64,000 nucleotides of DNA from G016234445 sp964438865 (lineage in GTDB: Bacteria; Chloroflexota; Dehalococcoidia; Tepidiformales; Tepidiformaceae): NCBI GenBank assembly GCA_964438865.1, contig CAYTMI010000005.1, positions 124,001 to 188,000 of the forward strand. Reading direction: 5' to 3'. The position numbers and the translations under genes were made by a program. The notes beneath the pieces were generated by a model. That model saw nothing but the letters and a program-made list of their open reading frames with translations, did no database searches and was not told the origin of the DNA. Positions 34,929 to 43,946 of this stretch are shown piece after piece (within the stretch, counting starts at the first letter, position 1; every line of letters starts with the position of its first letter).

Positions 34929-35939
34929 ATGGCTGCAACCAGCGCGGCGGGGGTCGCAACCCAATTCGAGCAGTTCTTCGGCGCCCCCAGGCCGCTCCCC
35001 CAGCGGATGCTGCTGGGCATCGTCCGGTTCGTTCGCCGCAAGCCGCTGGGAGCGTTCGGCGCGCTCATGCTCATCCTCATCGTCGTTGTGGGCGTATTCG
35101 CGCCATGGATCGCCAACCAGCCGCTCGCCAGGCAGAACCTCGACGACGCCCTCCAGGGCCCCAGCGCCACGTACTGGTTCGGCACCGACGAGAACGGCCG
35201 CGACCTCTATTCGCGCATGGTGTACGCCAGCCAGGTGACTGCCCTCGTGGGCCTTGGCGTCGTGCTGTTCGTGACCCTCATCTCCCTCGTCGTGGGCGTC
35301 ACCAGCGGCTACTTCGGCGGCAAGCTCGATGTCGTTGTCCAGCGTGTGGTCGATGTCTGGCTCAGCTTCCCCGCCATCTTCCTCATCCTCACGCTCCTCG
35401 CTGTCCTCAACGTCCGCCCGGGCACAACGGGCTTTTTCGGCCTTGGCCGTGGCCCCGACATCGGCCCCAGCCCCTCCGGCGGCGACTGGTTCTGGTACAC
35501 CTTCCCAAGGACGACCATCGTGATCCTGGCGCTCGGCCTGGTGCTCGCCGGCGGCGCGTCGCGCGTCGTCCGCAGCGCTACCATCGCCACTCGCGCCAAC
35601 CCCTACGTCGAAGCCGCCGTCGTCATCGGCGCCACCAACTTCCGGATCATCAACCGGCACATCCTCCCCAACATCATGCCCACCGTCATCGTCCTCGCCA
35701 CGCTCCAGCTGGGCACCGCTATCCTCGCCGAGGCCACCATCAGCTTCCTTGGGCAGGGAGTCACCAACTTCCCCACCTGGGGCCAGATGCTCTCCGGCCG
35801 CACCCGTGACCTGGCCGAGAACCACATGTACCTGGCGATCTTCCCCGGCCTCGCCATCTTCCTGGCGGTCTTCGGCTTCAACATGCTCGGCGACGCCCTC
35901 CGCGACGTCCTCGACCCCCGCCTCCGCGGCAGCCGCTAA
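34929..35939 (+). CDS. peptide ABC transporter permease, DppC type (first operon)
   Basis: 336 residues. The N-terminal OppC-like segment (RRKPLGAFGALMLILIVVVG) and FGTDENGRDLYSRMVYASQV are followed by permease helices and the coupling loop NPYVEAAVVIGATNFRIINR. An insertion after the fourth helix (PGTTGFFGLGRGPDIGPSPS) is not found in the paralogue at 39090. It pairs with the DppB-type permease; a terminator follows. Confidence 0.93.
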   Translation: MAATSAAGVATQFEQFFGAPRPLPQRMLLGIVRFVRRKPLGAFGALMLILIVVVGVFAPWIANQPLARQNLDDALQGPSATYWFGTDENGRDLYSRMVYASQVTALVGLGVVLFVTLISLVVGVTSGYFGGKLDVVVQRVVDVWLSFPAIFLILTLLAVLNVRPGTTGFFGLGRGPDIGPSPSGGDWFWYTFPRTTIVILALGLVLAGGASRVVRSATIATRANPYVEAAVVIGATNFRIINRHILPNIMPTVIVLATLQLGTAILAEATISFLGQGVTNFPTWGQMLSGRTRDLAENHMYLAIFPGLAIFLAVFGFNMLGDALRDVLDPRLRGSR

Positions 35940-35966
35940 TACACGGGGCAGCAACACCACCACCTG

Positions 35967-35994
35967 AGGGCGGGCGTCGCGAGGCGCCCGCCCT
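35967..35994 (+). terminator. terminator of the first peptide operon
   Basis: AGGGCGGGCG pairs with CGCCCGCCCT around TCGCGAGG, followed by CTCTCGTTTCTCC. The same arrangement, with related sequence, ends the second operon at 40033-40058, suggesting the whole operon was duplicated with its terminator. Confidence 0.75.
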
Positions 35995-36183
35995 CTCTCG
36001 TTTCTCCGGCCCAACCCGTTGAGGGGCTCGCGCCGTTCACGAAAACACATCCCATACATGACAGTCCGCCCGGCCAGCCATCCCTGTGGCGAAGGAGCTA
36101 CGTAACCTCAGAGGAAGGTGCACCATGCGCGGCGGCCCCGCGCGGCCAGTAGGATTCGCCGGGAAGCCGACTGTGGGGATCAC

Positions 36184-36205
36184 GTGAACATTTGACAAGG
36201 TTCAC
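36184..36205 (+). promoter_or_regulatory. inverted repeat overlapping a possible -35 before the second peptide operon
   Basis: In the 364-bp gap 35940-36303, GTGAAC (36184-36189) and GTTCAC (36200-36205) bracket a TTGACA (36192-36197). No good -10 is seen 16-18 bp downstream, so promoter status is uncertain. Apart from this and the terminator the gap shows no gene. Confidence 0.35.
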
Positions 36206-36303
36206 TGCCCCATGGTCGACTCACCGCCGTACGGGGCATACGAACACGCGGCCCGGGCGGGACCAGCGCCCGCACCAGGGCCACCAAACGGAGGGGAATT
36301 TCT

Positions 36304-38106
36304 TTGGCATCTGACTATTGGGACAAATACTGGCGGTCGCGCTCGTCGCGACGAAAGTTCCTCGTGGGAGCCGGCACGGTTGGCGTTGGCGCCGCGAGCA
36401 TCGGTCTCGTTGGCTGCGGCGGCGATGACGACAGCGGCGGGGACAACGGCGGCGGGCTTGCCACGGCCACCGCGGGCGCCCAGGCCACGGCAACACCGGT
36501 CGACCCGTTTGCCGGGGCCAAGCGCGGCGGCACCTACAAGCTCGACCTCTCGAACGACCCGCCGACGATCGACCCCTACGGCAACCTCTCGTTCCTGACG
36601 AAGGGGATGGCAGCCCACGTCTACAGCCGCCTGTACAAGTACAACACTGGCCCGGGCGTCAAGCAGGCCGACCTGAAGCCCGCGCCCGACATCGCCCTGA
36701 GCGCCACGCCGAGCGCGGACGGCCTGACCTGGACGGTGAAGCTCAACCCGGCGGTCAAGTTCCACAACGTCGCCCCCGTGAACGGGCGGGCGGTGACCAC
36801 CGAAGACGTGGACTATTCGTGGAAGCGCGCCACCGACGTCAAGAACACCAACAGGAGCCAGTTGGCCTTCGTCGAGGGCGTCACCTACCCGGACTCGACC
36901 ACGATCGTCTTCAAGCTGACGAGCCCGAACGCTGCCTTCCTTGACGTGCTGGCGAACGCGAACCTGCTCTGGATCATGCCGAAGGAAGCCGGGATGACCG
37001 GTTCCGCGGGTTTCGACCCGGCGAAGACGATGATCGGCAGCGGCCCCTGGAAGTTCGACAGCTACACGCCGTCGGTGAGCATCAAGTTCAAGCGGAACGA
37101 AAACTGGCACTTCAAGTCGTCGGACGGGCAGTCGTTCCCGCTCATGGATGGGATCGACTACGCTATCGTCCCTGAGTACGCGAACCGGCTCGCCCAGTTC
37201 CTGAGCAAGAACACGGACCACAGCGGCCTCATCGGCGACGACCTGGTCAACGTGAAGAAGCAGATCACGGACGTGCAGCTCTACGGCGAAGTCTCCCAGT
37301 TGATGAGCTTCATGTACTTCGACTCGGACCCTGCCTCGCCGCTGCAGAAGCCGGAAGTGCGCCAGGCGATCTCCATGTCGCAGGACCGCGACGCGCTGAC
37401 GGACCTTGGCTACAACGTCAGGAAGCTCCGCGACGCCGGGCTGACGGTCCGCGACGACTGGAACAACCTGATCCCGGCGGGGATGCTCCGCTTCTGGCTT
37501 GACCCGAAGGGCACCGGCCAGGGCGACACGGCGAAGTTCTTCAAGTACAACGTGGCCGAAGCCAAGAAGCTGATGACGGCGGCCGGCTACGCGGACGGCT
37601 TCGAGGTGACCTACCAGTACCCCGGCAACGTCTACGGCGCCACCTTCAACACCATCGCCGAGGCCCACATCCAGTTCATGACAGCGATCGGCGTCAAGAT
37701 CAAGACGGAAGTCCAGGACTACTCTTCGAAGTACATCACCCAGACGTTCCTGGGAAACTTCAAGGGGATTGCCTTCGGCTACGAAACCCCGTTCCCCGAG
37801 GGCGGGTCGTACCCCGTCCGGTTCTTCACGGACAACCCGCTGAACCACGGCAAGATCAAGGACGCCGCCCTGGCGGACCTGGCCGTGAAGCAGCAGGCCG
37901 AGCTGGACCCGGAAAAGCGCAAGCAGATGTTCTACGACATCCAGCGCAAGAACGCGGAGAAGATGTACTACGTGCCCCTCCAGGCGGGTGCAGGCACCGG
38001 CTGGGAAGGCGCCCACAGCTACATCAAGAACCTGGACATCCAGACGGTTCCCGGGAGCTACGGCGCCCCGACGGAGGAAGCCCCCTTCCGCTGGAAGGCA
38101 ACCTAA
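36304..38106 (+). CDS. peptide ABC transporter substrate-binding lipoprotein (second operon)
   Basis: 600 residues, paralogous to the protein at 31931. It begins at TTG (GGAGGGG upstream) with SDYWDKYWRSRSSRRKFLVG, a Tat signal, and a lipobox GLVGC, then a Gly/Asp-rich spacer. SBP_bac_5 family segments include FHNVAPVNGRAVTTEDVDYS, TMIGSGPWKFDSYTPSVSIK and PEVRQAISMSQDRDALTDLG. The two paralogues differ through the binding domain, so they probably take different peptides. First gene of the second operon, 31 bp before its permease. Confidence 0.93.
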   Translation: MASDYWDKYWRSRSSRRKFLVGAGTVGVGAASIGLVGCGGDDDSGGDNGGGLATATAGAQATATPVDPFAGAKRGGTYKLDLSNDPPTIDPYGNLSFLTKGMAAHVYSRLYKYNTGPGVKQADLKPAPDIALSATPSADGLTWTVKLNPAVKFHNVAPVNGRAVTTEDVDYSWKRATDVKNTNRSQLAFVEGVTYPDSTTIVFKLTSPNAAFLDVLANANLLWIMPKEAGMTGSAGFDPAKTMIGSGPWKFDSYTPSVSIKFKRNENWHFKSSDGQSFPLMDGIDYAIVPEYANRLAQFLSKNTDHSGLIGDDLVNVKKQITDVQLYGEVSQLMSFMYFDSDPASPLQKPEVRQAISMSQDRDALTDLGYNVRKLRDAGLTVRDDWNNLIPAGMLRFWLDPKGTGQGDTAKFFKYNVAEAKKLMTAAGYADGFEVTYQYPGNVYGATFNTIAEAHIQFMTAIGVKIKTEVQDYSSKYITQTFLGNFKGIAFGYETPFPEGGSYPVRFFTDNPLNHGKIKDAALADLAVKQQAELDPEKRKQMFYDIQRKNAEKMYYVPLQAGAGTGWEGAHSYIKNLDIQTVPGSYGAPTEEAPFRWKAT

Positions 38107-38136
38107 CAGCGAACGGGGACTGCCCCTGGAGAACCC

Positions 38137-39090
38137 ATGCAACGTTATCTCGTGCGCCGTCTGCTGCTCATGATCCCGACGCTCCTCGGGGTGACCTTCG
38201 TCGTCTTCGTGATGATCCGCGCTGTTCCCGGCGACATCGTCGCCCTCATTGCGGGTGACTACGGGGCGGGGGACCCGGCGACGAGGGAAGCCCTGCTGAA
38301 AGAGTTCCAGCTGGACGACAACGTCGGGAAGCAGTACATCCGCTGGCTCGGCCAACTTGCTCAGTTCGACCTGGGCAAGTCGATCATCAGCGACCGTACC
38401 GTGGGCAGCGAACTCAAGAACCGTCTGCCGGTCACCTTCCAACTCGGGATCATGGCGATGTTCTTTTCGCTCTTGATCGCCGTGCCGATCGGGATCGTCT
38501 CAGCCGTGAGGCAAGACACCGCGGTTGACTACGTCGGCCGGAGTTTCGCCATCGGCCTGCTCGCGGCACCGGGCTTCTGGATCGCGATCTTGCTGATCAC
38601 GCTGGCCGGGCGGTACTTCACCTGGGGCGTGCCGCCGAAGTCGTACATACCGATCACCGACAACCCGCTCGGGAACATCCGGATGCTGATCGTGCCGGCG
38701 CTGATCCTGGGCGGGGGCCTCTCCGGCAGCGTCATGCGGTTCACCCGCTCGACCATGCTGGAGACCCTCCGCCAGGACTACATCCGGACCGCCTGGTCCA
38801 AGGGCCTCCCGGAGCGTGCCGTGATCGTCCGGCACGCGCTCCGGAACGCGCTGATCCCGGTGGTGACGGTGGTTGGCCTTCAACTGCCGATCCTCGTCGG
38901 GGGGACGGTGATCATCGAATCGGTCTACTCCATCCCGGGGATCGGGCGGTACTACATCACCTCCGTCAACAACCACGACTACCCGGTGATCCAGGCGATC
39001 AACATCCTGGTGGCGGCGGTCGTCGTGTTCACCAACCTCGGGGTGGACATGCTCTACTCCGTCCTTGACCCGCGGATCAGGTATTCATAA
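38137..39090 (+). CDS. peptide ABC transporter permease, DppB type (second operon)
   Basis: 317 residues, the usual DppB length, without the insertion of its paralogue at 33776. QRYLVRRLLLMIPTLLGVTF starts the first helix; the coupling loop is DYIRTAWSKGLPERAVIVRH. Its TAA stop overlaps the ATG of the next permease (TAATG), so the two are translationally coupled. Confidence 0.94.
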   Translation: MQRYLVRRLLLMIPTLLGVTFVVFVMIRAVPGDIVALIAGDYGAGDPATREALLKEFQLDDNVGKQYIRWLGQLAQFDLGKSIISDRTVGSELKNRLPVTFQLGIMAMFFSLLIAVPIGIVSAVRQDTAVDYVGRSFAIGLLAAPGFWIAILLITLAGRYFTWGVPPKSYIPITDNPLGNIRMLIVPALILGGGLSGSVMRFTRSTMLETLRQDYIRTAWSKGLPERAVIVRHALRNALIPVVTVVGLQLPILVGGTVIIESVYSIPGIGRYYITSVNNHDYPVIQAINILVAAVVVFTNLGVDMLYSVLDPRIRYS

Positions 39091-40004
39091 TGGCAACTGA
39101 CGCCCACATCCTCGAGCAGTATGTGATGAGGCCGCGACCGCCCGTCGCGGTCCGCTATTGGCGCTCACTCACCTCCTTCGTCCGCCACAAGCCGCTGGGG
39201 GCGTTTGGCGCGGTCGTGGTGATCCTCCTGGTCGCCATGGCCGCCTTTCCCGCCCTTTTCACGACGCAGGATCCTGACATCTCCCAATCCCTCAGGGACC
39301 GGTTGCTGGGGCCCTCCACCGACCACTGGTTCGGCACCGACCAGCAGGGCCGCGACCTGTATACCCGCATCGTTTACGGTGCCCGGACATCCGTCCTCAT
39401 CGGCTTCGGCGTCGTAACCCTCAGTGCCTTCGTGGCGCTGGCGCTGGGCGTCACCTCCGGCTACTTCGGCGGCTGGTTCGACATGCTCGTCCAGCGGCTC
39501 GTGGACATCGGCATCGCCCTGCCCGGGCTCATCTTCATCATCCTCCTCGTGACCTCGCTCCAGCAGATCCCGGTGTTGATGCGGATCATCCTCTCCGTTG
39601 GGATGCTGACAGCGCTCGGGTCGTCGCGGGTTCTGCGAGGAGCGTCCATCTCAGCCAAACAGAACCAGTACGTTGAAGCCGCGAGGGTGTTGGGAGCGCG
39701 GGACACCCGCATTATCACTCGCCACGTCGTGCCGAACGTCCTGCCCGTCCTCATCGTCAGCGCCTCCATCCAGATTGGCGGGGCGGTGCTGGTCGAATCT
39801 TCCCTCGCCTTCCTTGGCTACGGGGTCCAGCCGCCGACGGCAAGCTGGGGCCGGATGCTGAACGAAGCCCGCGAATACATGGTCCGTGCGCCGCACATGG
39901 CCATCTTCCCGGGGTTTGCCATCTTTTTCACGGTGTACGGCTTCAACATGTTCGGTGACGCCCTCCGGGACGTCCTCGACCCCCGCATGCGCGGGAGCCG
40001 CTAA
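39090..40004 (+). CDS. peptide ABC transporter permease, DppC type (second operon)
   Basis: 304 residues: RHKPLGAFGAVVVILLVAMA, FGTDQQGRDLYTRIVYGART, permease helices and the coupling loop NQYVEAARVLGARDTRIITR. It completes a binding protein-permease-permease operon. ATPase subunits (DppD/F type) are missing from both operons in this window, so they must be shared or encoded elsewhere. Confidence 0.94.
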   Translation: MATDAHILEQYVMRPRPPVAVRYWRSLTSFVRHKPLGAFGAVVVILLVAMAAFPALFTTQDPDISQSLRDRLLGPSTDHWFGTDQQGRDLYTRIVYGARTSVLIGFGVVTLSAFVALALGVTSGYFGGWFDMLVQRLVDIGIALPGLIFIILLVTSLQQIPVLMRIILSVGMLTALGSSRVLRGASISAKQNQYVEAARVLGARDTRIITRHVVPNVLPVLIVSASIQIGGAVLVESSLAFLGYGVQPPTASWGRMLNEAREYMVRAPHMAIFPGFAIFFTVYGFNMFGDALRDVLDPRMRGSR

Positions 40005-40032
40005 CACCCCGAACGGCAACGCCATCACCTGG

Positions 40033-40058
40033 GGGCGGGTTTCGCGAGAGACCCGCCC
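40033..40058 (+). terminator. terminator of the second peptide operon
   Basis: GGGCGGGT (40033-40040) pairs with ACCCGCCC (40051-40058), then CTCTTTCTCGTT. The rest of the gap to 40211 holds a short coding-like scrap (about 40091-40201, MKPKIALYVG) that may be a remnant of a luciferase-like monooxygenase end; too short to call. Confidence 0.7.
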
Positions 40059-40211
40059 TCTTTCTCGTTGCCCTCGTGGGCGGGCGAGCAACGGTCATCG
40101 TCACGAACAGCATGCGCGAGGCCTTCCGGCGGATGAAGCCGAAAATCGCGCTCTACGTCGGCACGCCGGTGCCGCTCCGCCACAAGCACGGATCCCTGTA
40201 GGCTTGGGGGA

Positions 40212-40826
40212 GTGATCCCCGGAGTTGACCTCGAAGCACTGATCAAGACCGTCGGCTACGTTGGTTTGTTCATCATCGTCTTCGCTGAAACCGGGCTCCT
40301 CATCGGCTTCTTTCTCCCTGGCGACACGCTGCTGATTACGGCGGGACTGCTGGCGGGGCGGGGCGAACTGGAGATCCTGGTCCTCGTCCCCCTCCTGATC
40401 CTGGCGGCGGTGATAGGCGACGCCGTCGGCTACCAGATCGGCAAGCACGCGGGGCCGAGGCTCTTCAACCGGGAGGATTCACGCTGGTTCCACCGCCGGC
40501 ACCTGGAGCGCGCGCAGGACTTCTACGACCGCCACGGCGGCAAGACGATCATCATCGCCCGCTTCCTCGCGCTGATCCGAACCTTCGCCCCGACCGTCGC
40601 CGGGGCTGCCCAGATGCCATACCGGAAGTTCGTCGTGTTCAACGTCATCGGAGGCGTCGCCTGGGTCACTTCGATGACCGTGCTCGGCTACTGGTTCGGG
40701 AAGAAGGTGGAGAACCTGGAAATGTTCTTCACGGGCATGGTGGTGATCATGGTCGTGGTGTCGACCGCGCCAGCAGCCTTCCATCTTCTGCGCGAATTCG
40801 CCCGCCGGCGCGCCGCAGGCGTTTAG
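40212..40826 (+). CDS. DedA-family membrane protein
   Basis: 204 residues with about five hydrophobic segments. DedA/SNARE-associated signatures: FAETGLLIGFFLPGDTLLIT, GDAVGYQIGKHAG, FYDRHGGKTIIIARFLALIR, FAPTVAGAAQMPYRKFVVFN. These proteins move lipids across the membrane, with roles in undecaprenyl-phosphate or phospholipid recycling. GTG 40212 lies 7 bp after TAGGCT, suggesting a leaderless message. The stop overlaps that of the convergent hydrolase by 4 bp. Confidence 0.92.
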   Translation: MIPGVDLEALIKTVGYVGLFIIVFAETGLLIGFFLPGDTLLITAGLLAGRGELEILVLVPLLILAAVIGDAVGYQIGKHAGPRLFNREDSRWFHRRHLERAQDFYDRHGGKTIIIARFLALIRTFAPTVAGAAQMPYRKFVVFNVIGGVAWVTSMTVLGYWFGKKVENLEMFFTGMVVIMVVVSTAPAAFHLLREFARRRAAGV

Positions 40827-41773
40827 CCAGCAGCCGGGCTTTCCGTCAGGCCCCGACCGATGTGCTCCCGCAGGAACTCCGTGATCCGTTCGTTCGACTG
40901 GCGCGCCATGTCGATGGGGAAGAGATTGTAGCCGTGGGGGCCATCGAGGTACTGGTAGAGTTCAGCCTCGTTCCCGGCCTTCCGCCAGGCGTGATCCATC
41001 ATCAGGGTGTCCGAATACAGGTGGTCGAGCGTGCCGACGCTGAAGATAGCCGGCGGCAACCCCCGGAGGTCGGCGTAGAGCGGCGAGATGTAAGCATGCT
41101 TCAGGTTCCGCCCACTGGCGTAGCACTCGGAGAAGAACTCCATGATCGGGCCGCTGAGGACAAGGTTGCGGTCCCACATCGCTTTCATCGAGGGCAGGTC
41201 GTAGACGGCGGAGAAGACTCCGTAGGTGAACACGGCCGCGCTGTAGGGTTCGTCCATGTGGTCGCGGCGCCGGAGGAGGACGGCCGCCGCCAGGTTCGCA
41301 CCCGCCGACTCGCCGCCGATAGCGAGCGCTGCCGGGTCCGTCGCCCCGAGGGCCGCGGCTTTCTCTTCCAGCCAGCGGCTTGCGGCATAGCAGTCGTCGA
41401 GGCCCGCAGGGTAGGGGTGCTCGGGCGCCAGCCTGTAGCCCACCGAGACGACCGTGACGCCAGCACCTGCGGCGATACCGCGGAGGAGGGGGTCCTGGTT
41501 CTTCTCCGAGCCGGTGACCCAGCCGCCGCCGTGGATGTGGAGGTAGGCGCCCACCGGATTCTCCGGGATGAACACACGGATGGGGATGTCCCCCGCGGGC
41601 CCAGGGATGGTGCGGTCTTCCTGCAGCGCCACATCCGCGCCCTGGTACCAGGTTACCTTCGCCGCTTCGTCGCGCTGACGGCGAACACCTCCGAGGTCGG
41701 CGCGCAGCGCAGCGAGGCGCCCGGTGGTGTCGGCTTCGATAGCGGGGATGAGGGCTTCTACCTGCGGGTCCAT
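40823..41773 (-). CDS. alpha/beta hydrolase, hormone-sensitive-lipase (Abhydrolase_3) type
   Basis: 316 residues. HGGGWVTGSEK is the HSL oxyanion motif, GGESAGANLAAAVL carries the nucleophile Ser, Asp is in SVGTLDHLYSD and His in DGPHGYNLFP. It is a cytoplasmic esterase for short acyl esters. TACACT preceded by TGC (an extended -10) lies 7 bp before ATG 41773, so a leaderless message is likely. Confidence 0.9.
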   Translation of the reverse strand: MDPQVEALIPAIEADTTGRLAALRADLGGVRRQRDEAAKVTWYQGADVALQEDRTIPGPAGDIPIRVFIPENPVGAYLHIHGGGWVTGSEKNQDPLLRGIAAGAGVTVVSVGYRLAPEHPYPAGLDDCYAASRWLEEKAAALGATDPAALAIGGESAGANLAAAVLLRRRDHMDEPYSAAVFTYGVFSAVYDLPSMKAMWDRNLVLSGPIMEFFSECYASGRNLKHAYISPLYADLRGLPPAIFSVGTLDHLYSDTLMMDHAWRKAGNEAELYQYLDGPHGYNLFPIDMARQSNERITEFLREHIGRGLTESPAAG

Positions 41774-41828
41774 GCGGCGAAGTGTAGCAAATACCGGGCA
41801 CTCACCGCTGGGCGGCCCGGGCGCCCCG

Positions 41829-43187
41829 TCACCGGAGCAACGTCGCGAACATGACGAGCGCCGCCGCCGCCATCGCCAGGGTCGTCACCCAGCCGAAAAC
41901 GACCGCGGGGCCGCCGGCCACGTTCTCTCCGAGGATCCGGCGGTCGCGGGCGGCCAGCATGATGAAGGCGAGGATCACTGGCGCGATCACGCCGTTGAGG
42001 ATGGCGGCGAAGTACAGTGCTTCAATCTCGCTGAGGGGCGAGAAGTTCAGTCCGATCCCCACGATCGTCGCCAGCGCGATAACACCGTAGAACTGGGGGG
42101 CGCGGCGGAGGGTGCGGTTCAGGCCCTCCGGCCAGTCGAAGAGTTCCGAGACCGCGTAGGCGCCCGAACCGGCAAGCACTGGCACCGCCAGCAATCCGGT
42201 GCCGATGAACCCGACGGCGAAGAGCAGGGTCGCAGCATCGCCGGCAAGCGGCCGGAGGGCTTCGGCGGCGTCGCGGGCACTGGTGATCTCCGCGCCCGAG
42301 GCGAAGAGCGTGGCGGCCGTCGTCAAGACGACGAAGTAGAACCCCACGTTCGCCATGAGCATCCCGAAGCCGACATCGAAGCGCGAGGCGCGGAGCAGCG
42401 CTGCCACCGGGGCGGCGTCCGGCTGGGAAGCGTCGATCCCCATGCGTTCCTCCTCCTCCACCTCTTCGGACGCCTGCCAGAAGAACAGGTAGGGCGAGAT
42501 GGTGGTCCCGAGGATGGCCACGACCGTGGCGATAAACTCCCGCTCGAAGCGCACGCTCGGGAGTGCGGTGCCCCGCAAGGCTTCGCCCCAGTCTGGGCCG
42601 GCGACGAATGCGCCGACCACGTAGGCAAAGATGACCAGCGTGAGCAGCTTCAGATAGCGCGCGAACTGAGCGTAGGGCATCACGATTTCCACGAGCGCGA
42701 TACCGACGCCAATCGGGACCACCAGCAGCCCGGCCGGGACGGGAGTGAGCAGGTCGACCCCGGCGGCGATGGCGGCGATGTCGGCGCCGATGTTCACGGT
42801 GTTCGCGACGAGGAGGAGGATGACGACCGGGTAGAGCCAGCGCCGGCCGTAGTGTTCGCCGATGACCCCGGCAAGCCCGCGCCCGCTGACGAGGCCGATC
42901 CGGGCGCAGATGGACTGCACGGCGAAGTTCATCGGAAAGGTCAGCAGGCTCATCCAGAGGAGTGAATAGCCGTGCTGGGCGCCGGCGATCGAGTAGGTCG
43001 CGATGCCCGAGGGGTCGTCGTCAGCGACGCCGGTAATGATGCCCGGGCCAAGTTCGTGGACGCCCTTGCGCGCTTCGCGCGAGGCGCGAACCAGCCGGAT
43101 ATCGATGGCTCGAAGGACGCGGCGGGGGACTGCGGCGAGTGCGCTTGCCACTGCCCGGCATTGTACGGCGGCGACCCGAGAGCGCAC
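41829..43187 (-). CDS. NRAMP-family metal transporter, divergent subgroup
   Basis: 452 residues, about eleven helices. The first helix reads GPGIITGVADDDPSGIATYS, so the DPGN metal-binding motif of Mn/Fe transporters is DPSG. The helix-6 region reads ILGTTISPYLFFWQ rather than the MPH motif. This subgroup therefore differs at the metal site and may carry Mg2+ or another ion, or use another mechanism (inference). An acidic loop EEVEEEE follows helix 6. The N-terminal 45 residues are basic; the start may lie further downstream. Confidence 0.85.
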   Translation of the reverse strand: MRSRVAAVQCRAVASALAAVPRRVLRAIDIRLVRASREARKGVHELGPGIITGVADDDPSGIATYSIAGAQHGYSLLWMSLLTFPMNFAVQSICARIGLVSGRGLAGVIGEHYGRRWLYPVVILLLVANTVNIGADIAAIAAGVDLLTPVPAGLLVVPIGVGIALVEIVMPYAQFARYLKLLTLVIFAYVVGAFVAGPDWGEALRGTALPSVRFEREFIATVVAILGTTISPYLFFWQASEEVEEEERMGIDASQPDAAPVAALLRASRFDVGFGMLMANVGFYFVVLTTAATLFASGAEITSARDAAEALRPLAGDAATLLFAVGFIGTGLLAVPVLAGSGAYAVSELFDWPEGLNRTLRRAPQFYGVIALATIVGIGLNFSPLSEIEALYFAAILNGVIAPVILAFIMLAARDRRILGENVAGGPAVVFGWVTTLAMAAAALVMFATLLR

Positions 43188-43269
43188 CCCATCCCTTAGC
43201 AGGTGCCCTTGCTCGCCGGGCCGCTCGTGCCCCGGCCGCCTGACAGGATCAGGCCCGAAGCGACGCCGA

Positions 43270-43836
43270 TCAGGCGAACAGCGAACTCATATCCAGGCTG
43301 AACCCCTCCGCCTCGAACCCCGCGTCATCGCTTGTCAGCGTCTCGCCGGCACCGTAGATGTGCGCGTCGCCGCCCGCCCGGTGGACGGTCACCGTCTTCA
43401 GCTCCGGCCGCACCACCCACACCCTCGGCGTCCCCGCCTGCAGGTAGTCGAGCACCTTCTCCGCCACCGCCCGGTCGCTGTCTTCCGGCGACACTACCTC
43501 AACCGCGAGGTCAGGCGCTCCCGGGAAGAAGCCCGCCGGCATCCGCTCGCCGCCGAGCCGGGAGGCGCGCACGAAGTGCACATCCGGCGCCCGCACGACA
43601 TCAGGGTCGCGGGCGAGCACGAACCCCGCTTCGACTCCGGCCGAGCCGAGCCGATGCTGACCCACAAACCTGAGCAATGCAGCTCCGAGAGCAAGGGCGA
43701 TCTCTCCGTGGGGGCCGCCGACGGGCATGTGCACTACCAGCCTTCCGCGGACGAGTTCCATCTTCCCGCCATGCTCGGCGGAGGGCAGGCGGTAGAACTC
43801 TTCCACCGTGATCAGCCGTTCGGTGACCTGCGTCAT
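43270..43836 (-). CDS. Uma2-family (DUF820) restriction-endonuclease-fold protein
   Basis: 188 residues. LITVEEFYRLPSAEHGGKME, ELVRGRLVVH, VRAPDVHFV and GAPDLAVEVVSPEDSDRAVA with EKVLDYLQAGTPRVWVV are the PD-(D/E)XK core of the Uma2 family, very numerous in cyanobacteria and Chloroflexota and of unknown target. ATG 43836 lies 6 bp after TATACT, pointing to a leaderless mRNA. An isolated gene. Confidence 0.88.
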   Translation of the reverse strand: MTQVTERLITVEEFYRLPSAEHGGKMELVRGRLVVHMPVGGPHGEIALALGAALLRFVGQHRLGSAGVEAGFVLARDPDVVRAPDVHFVRASRLGGERMPAGFFPGAPDLAVEVVSPEDSDRAVAEKVLDYLQAGTPRVWVVRPELKTVTVHRAGGDAHIYGAGETLTSDDAGFEAEGFSLDMSSLFA

Positions 43837-43946
43837 GCGCTGAGTATACCCCCTCCGCATCGCCCCCAACGGCTCCCCTTCGCTGGCCAGCCACGAACGC
43901 CCATCCCCGCCTACAATCCCCACACACCACCGACAAGGACGATGCC

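Noticed and set aside
36212..36598. Small plus-strand frame before the second binding protein
   Set aside because: Overlaps the binding-protein gene in another frame; no ribosome site and Pro/Ala shadow composition.
36202..38442. Minus-strand frame of 746 codons opposite the second binding protein
   Set aside because: Crosses two real genes on the other strand and has no recognisable domain.
40091..40201. Short frame ending MKPKIALYVG...HGSL
   Set aside because: Resembles a luciferase-like monooxygenase tail only over about ten residues; too short to annotate.
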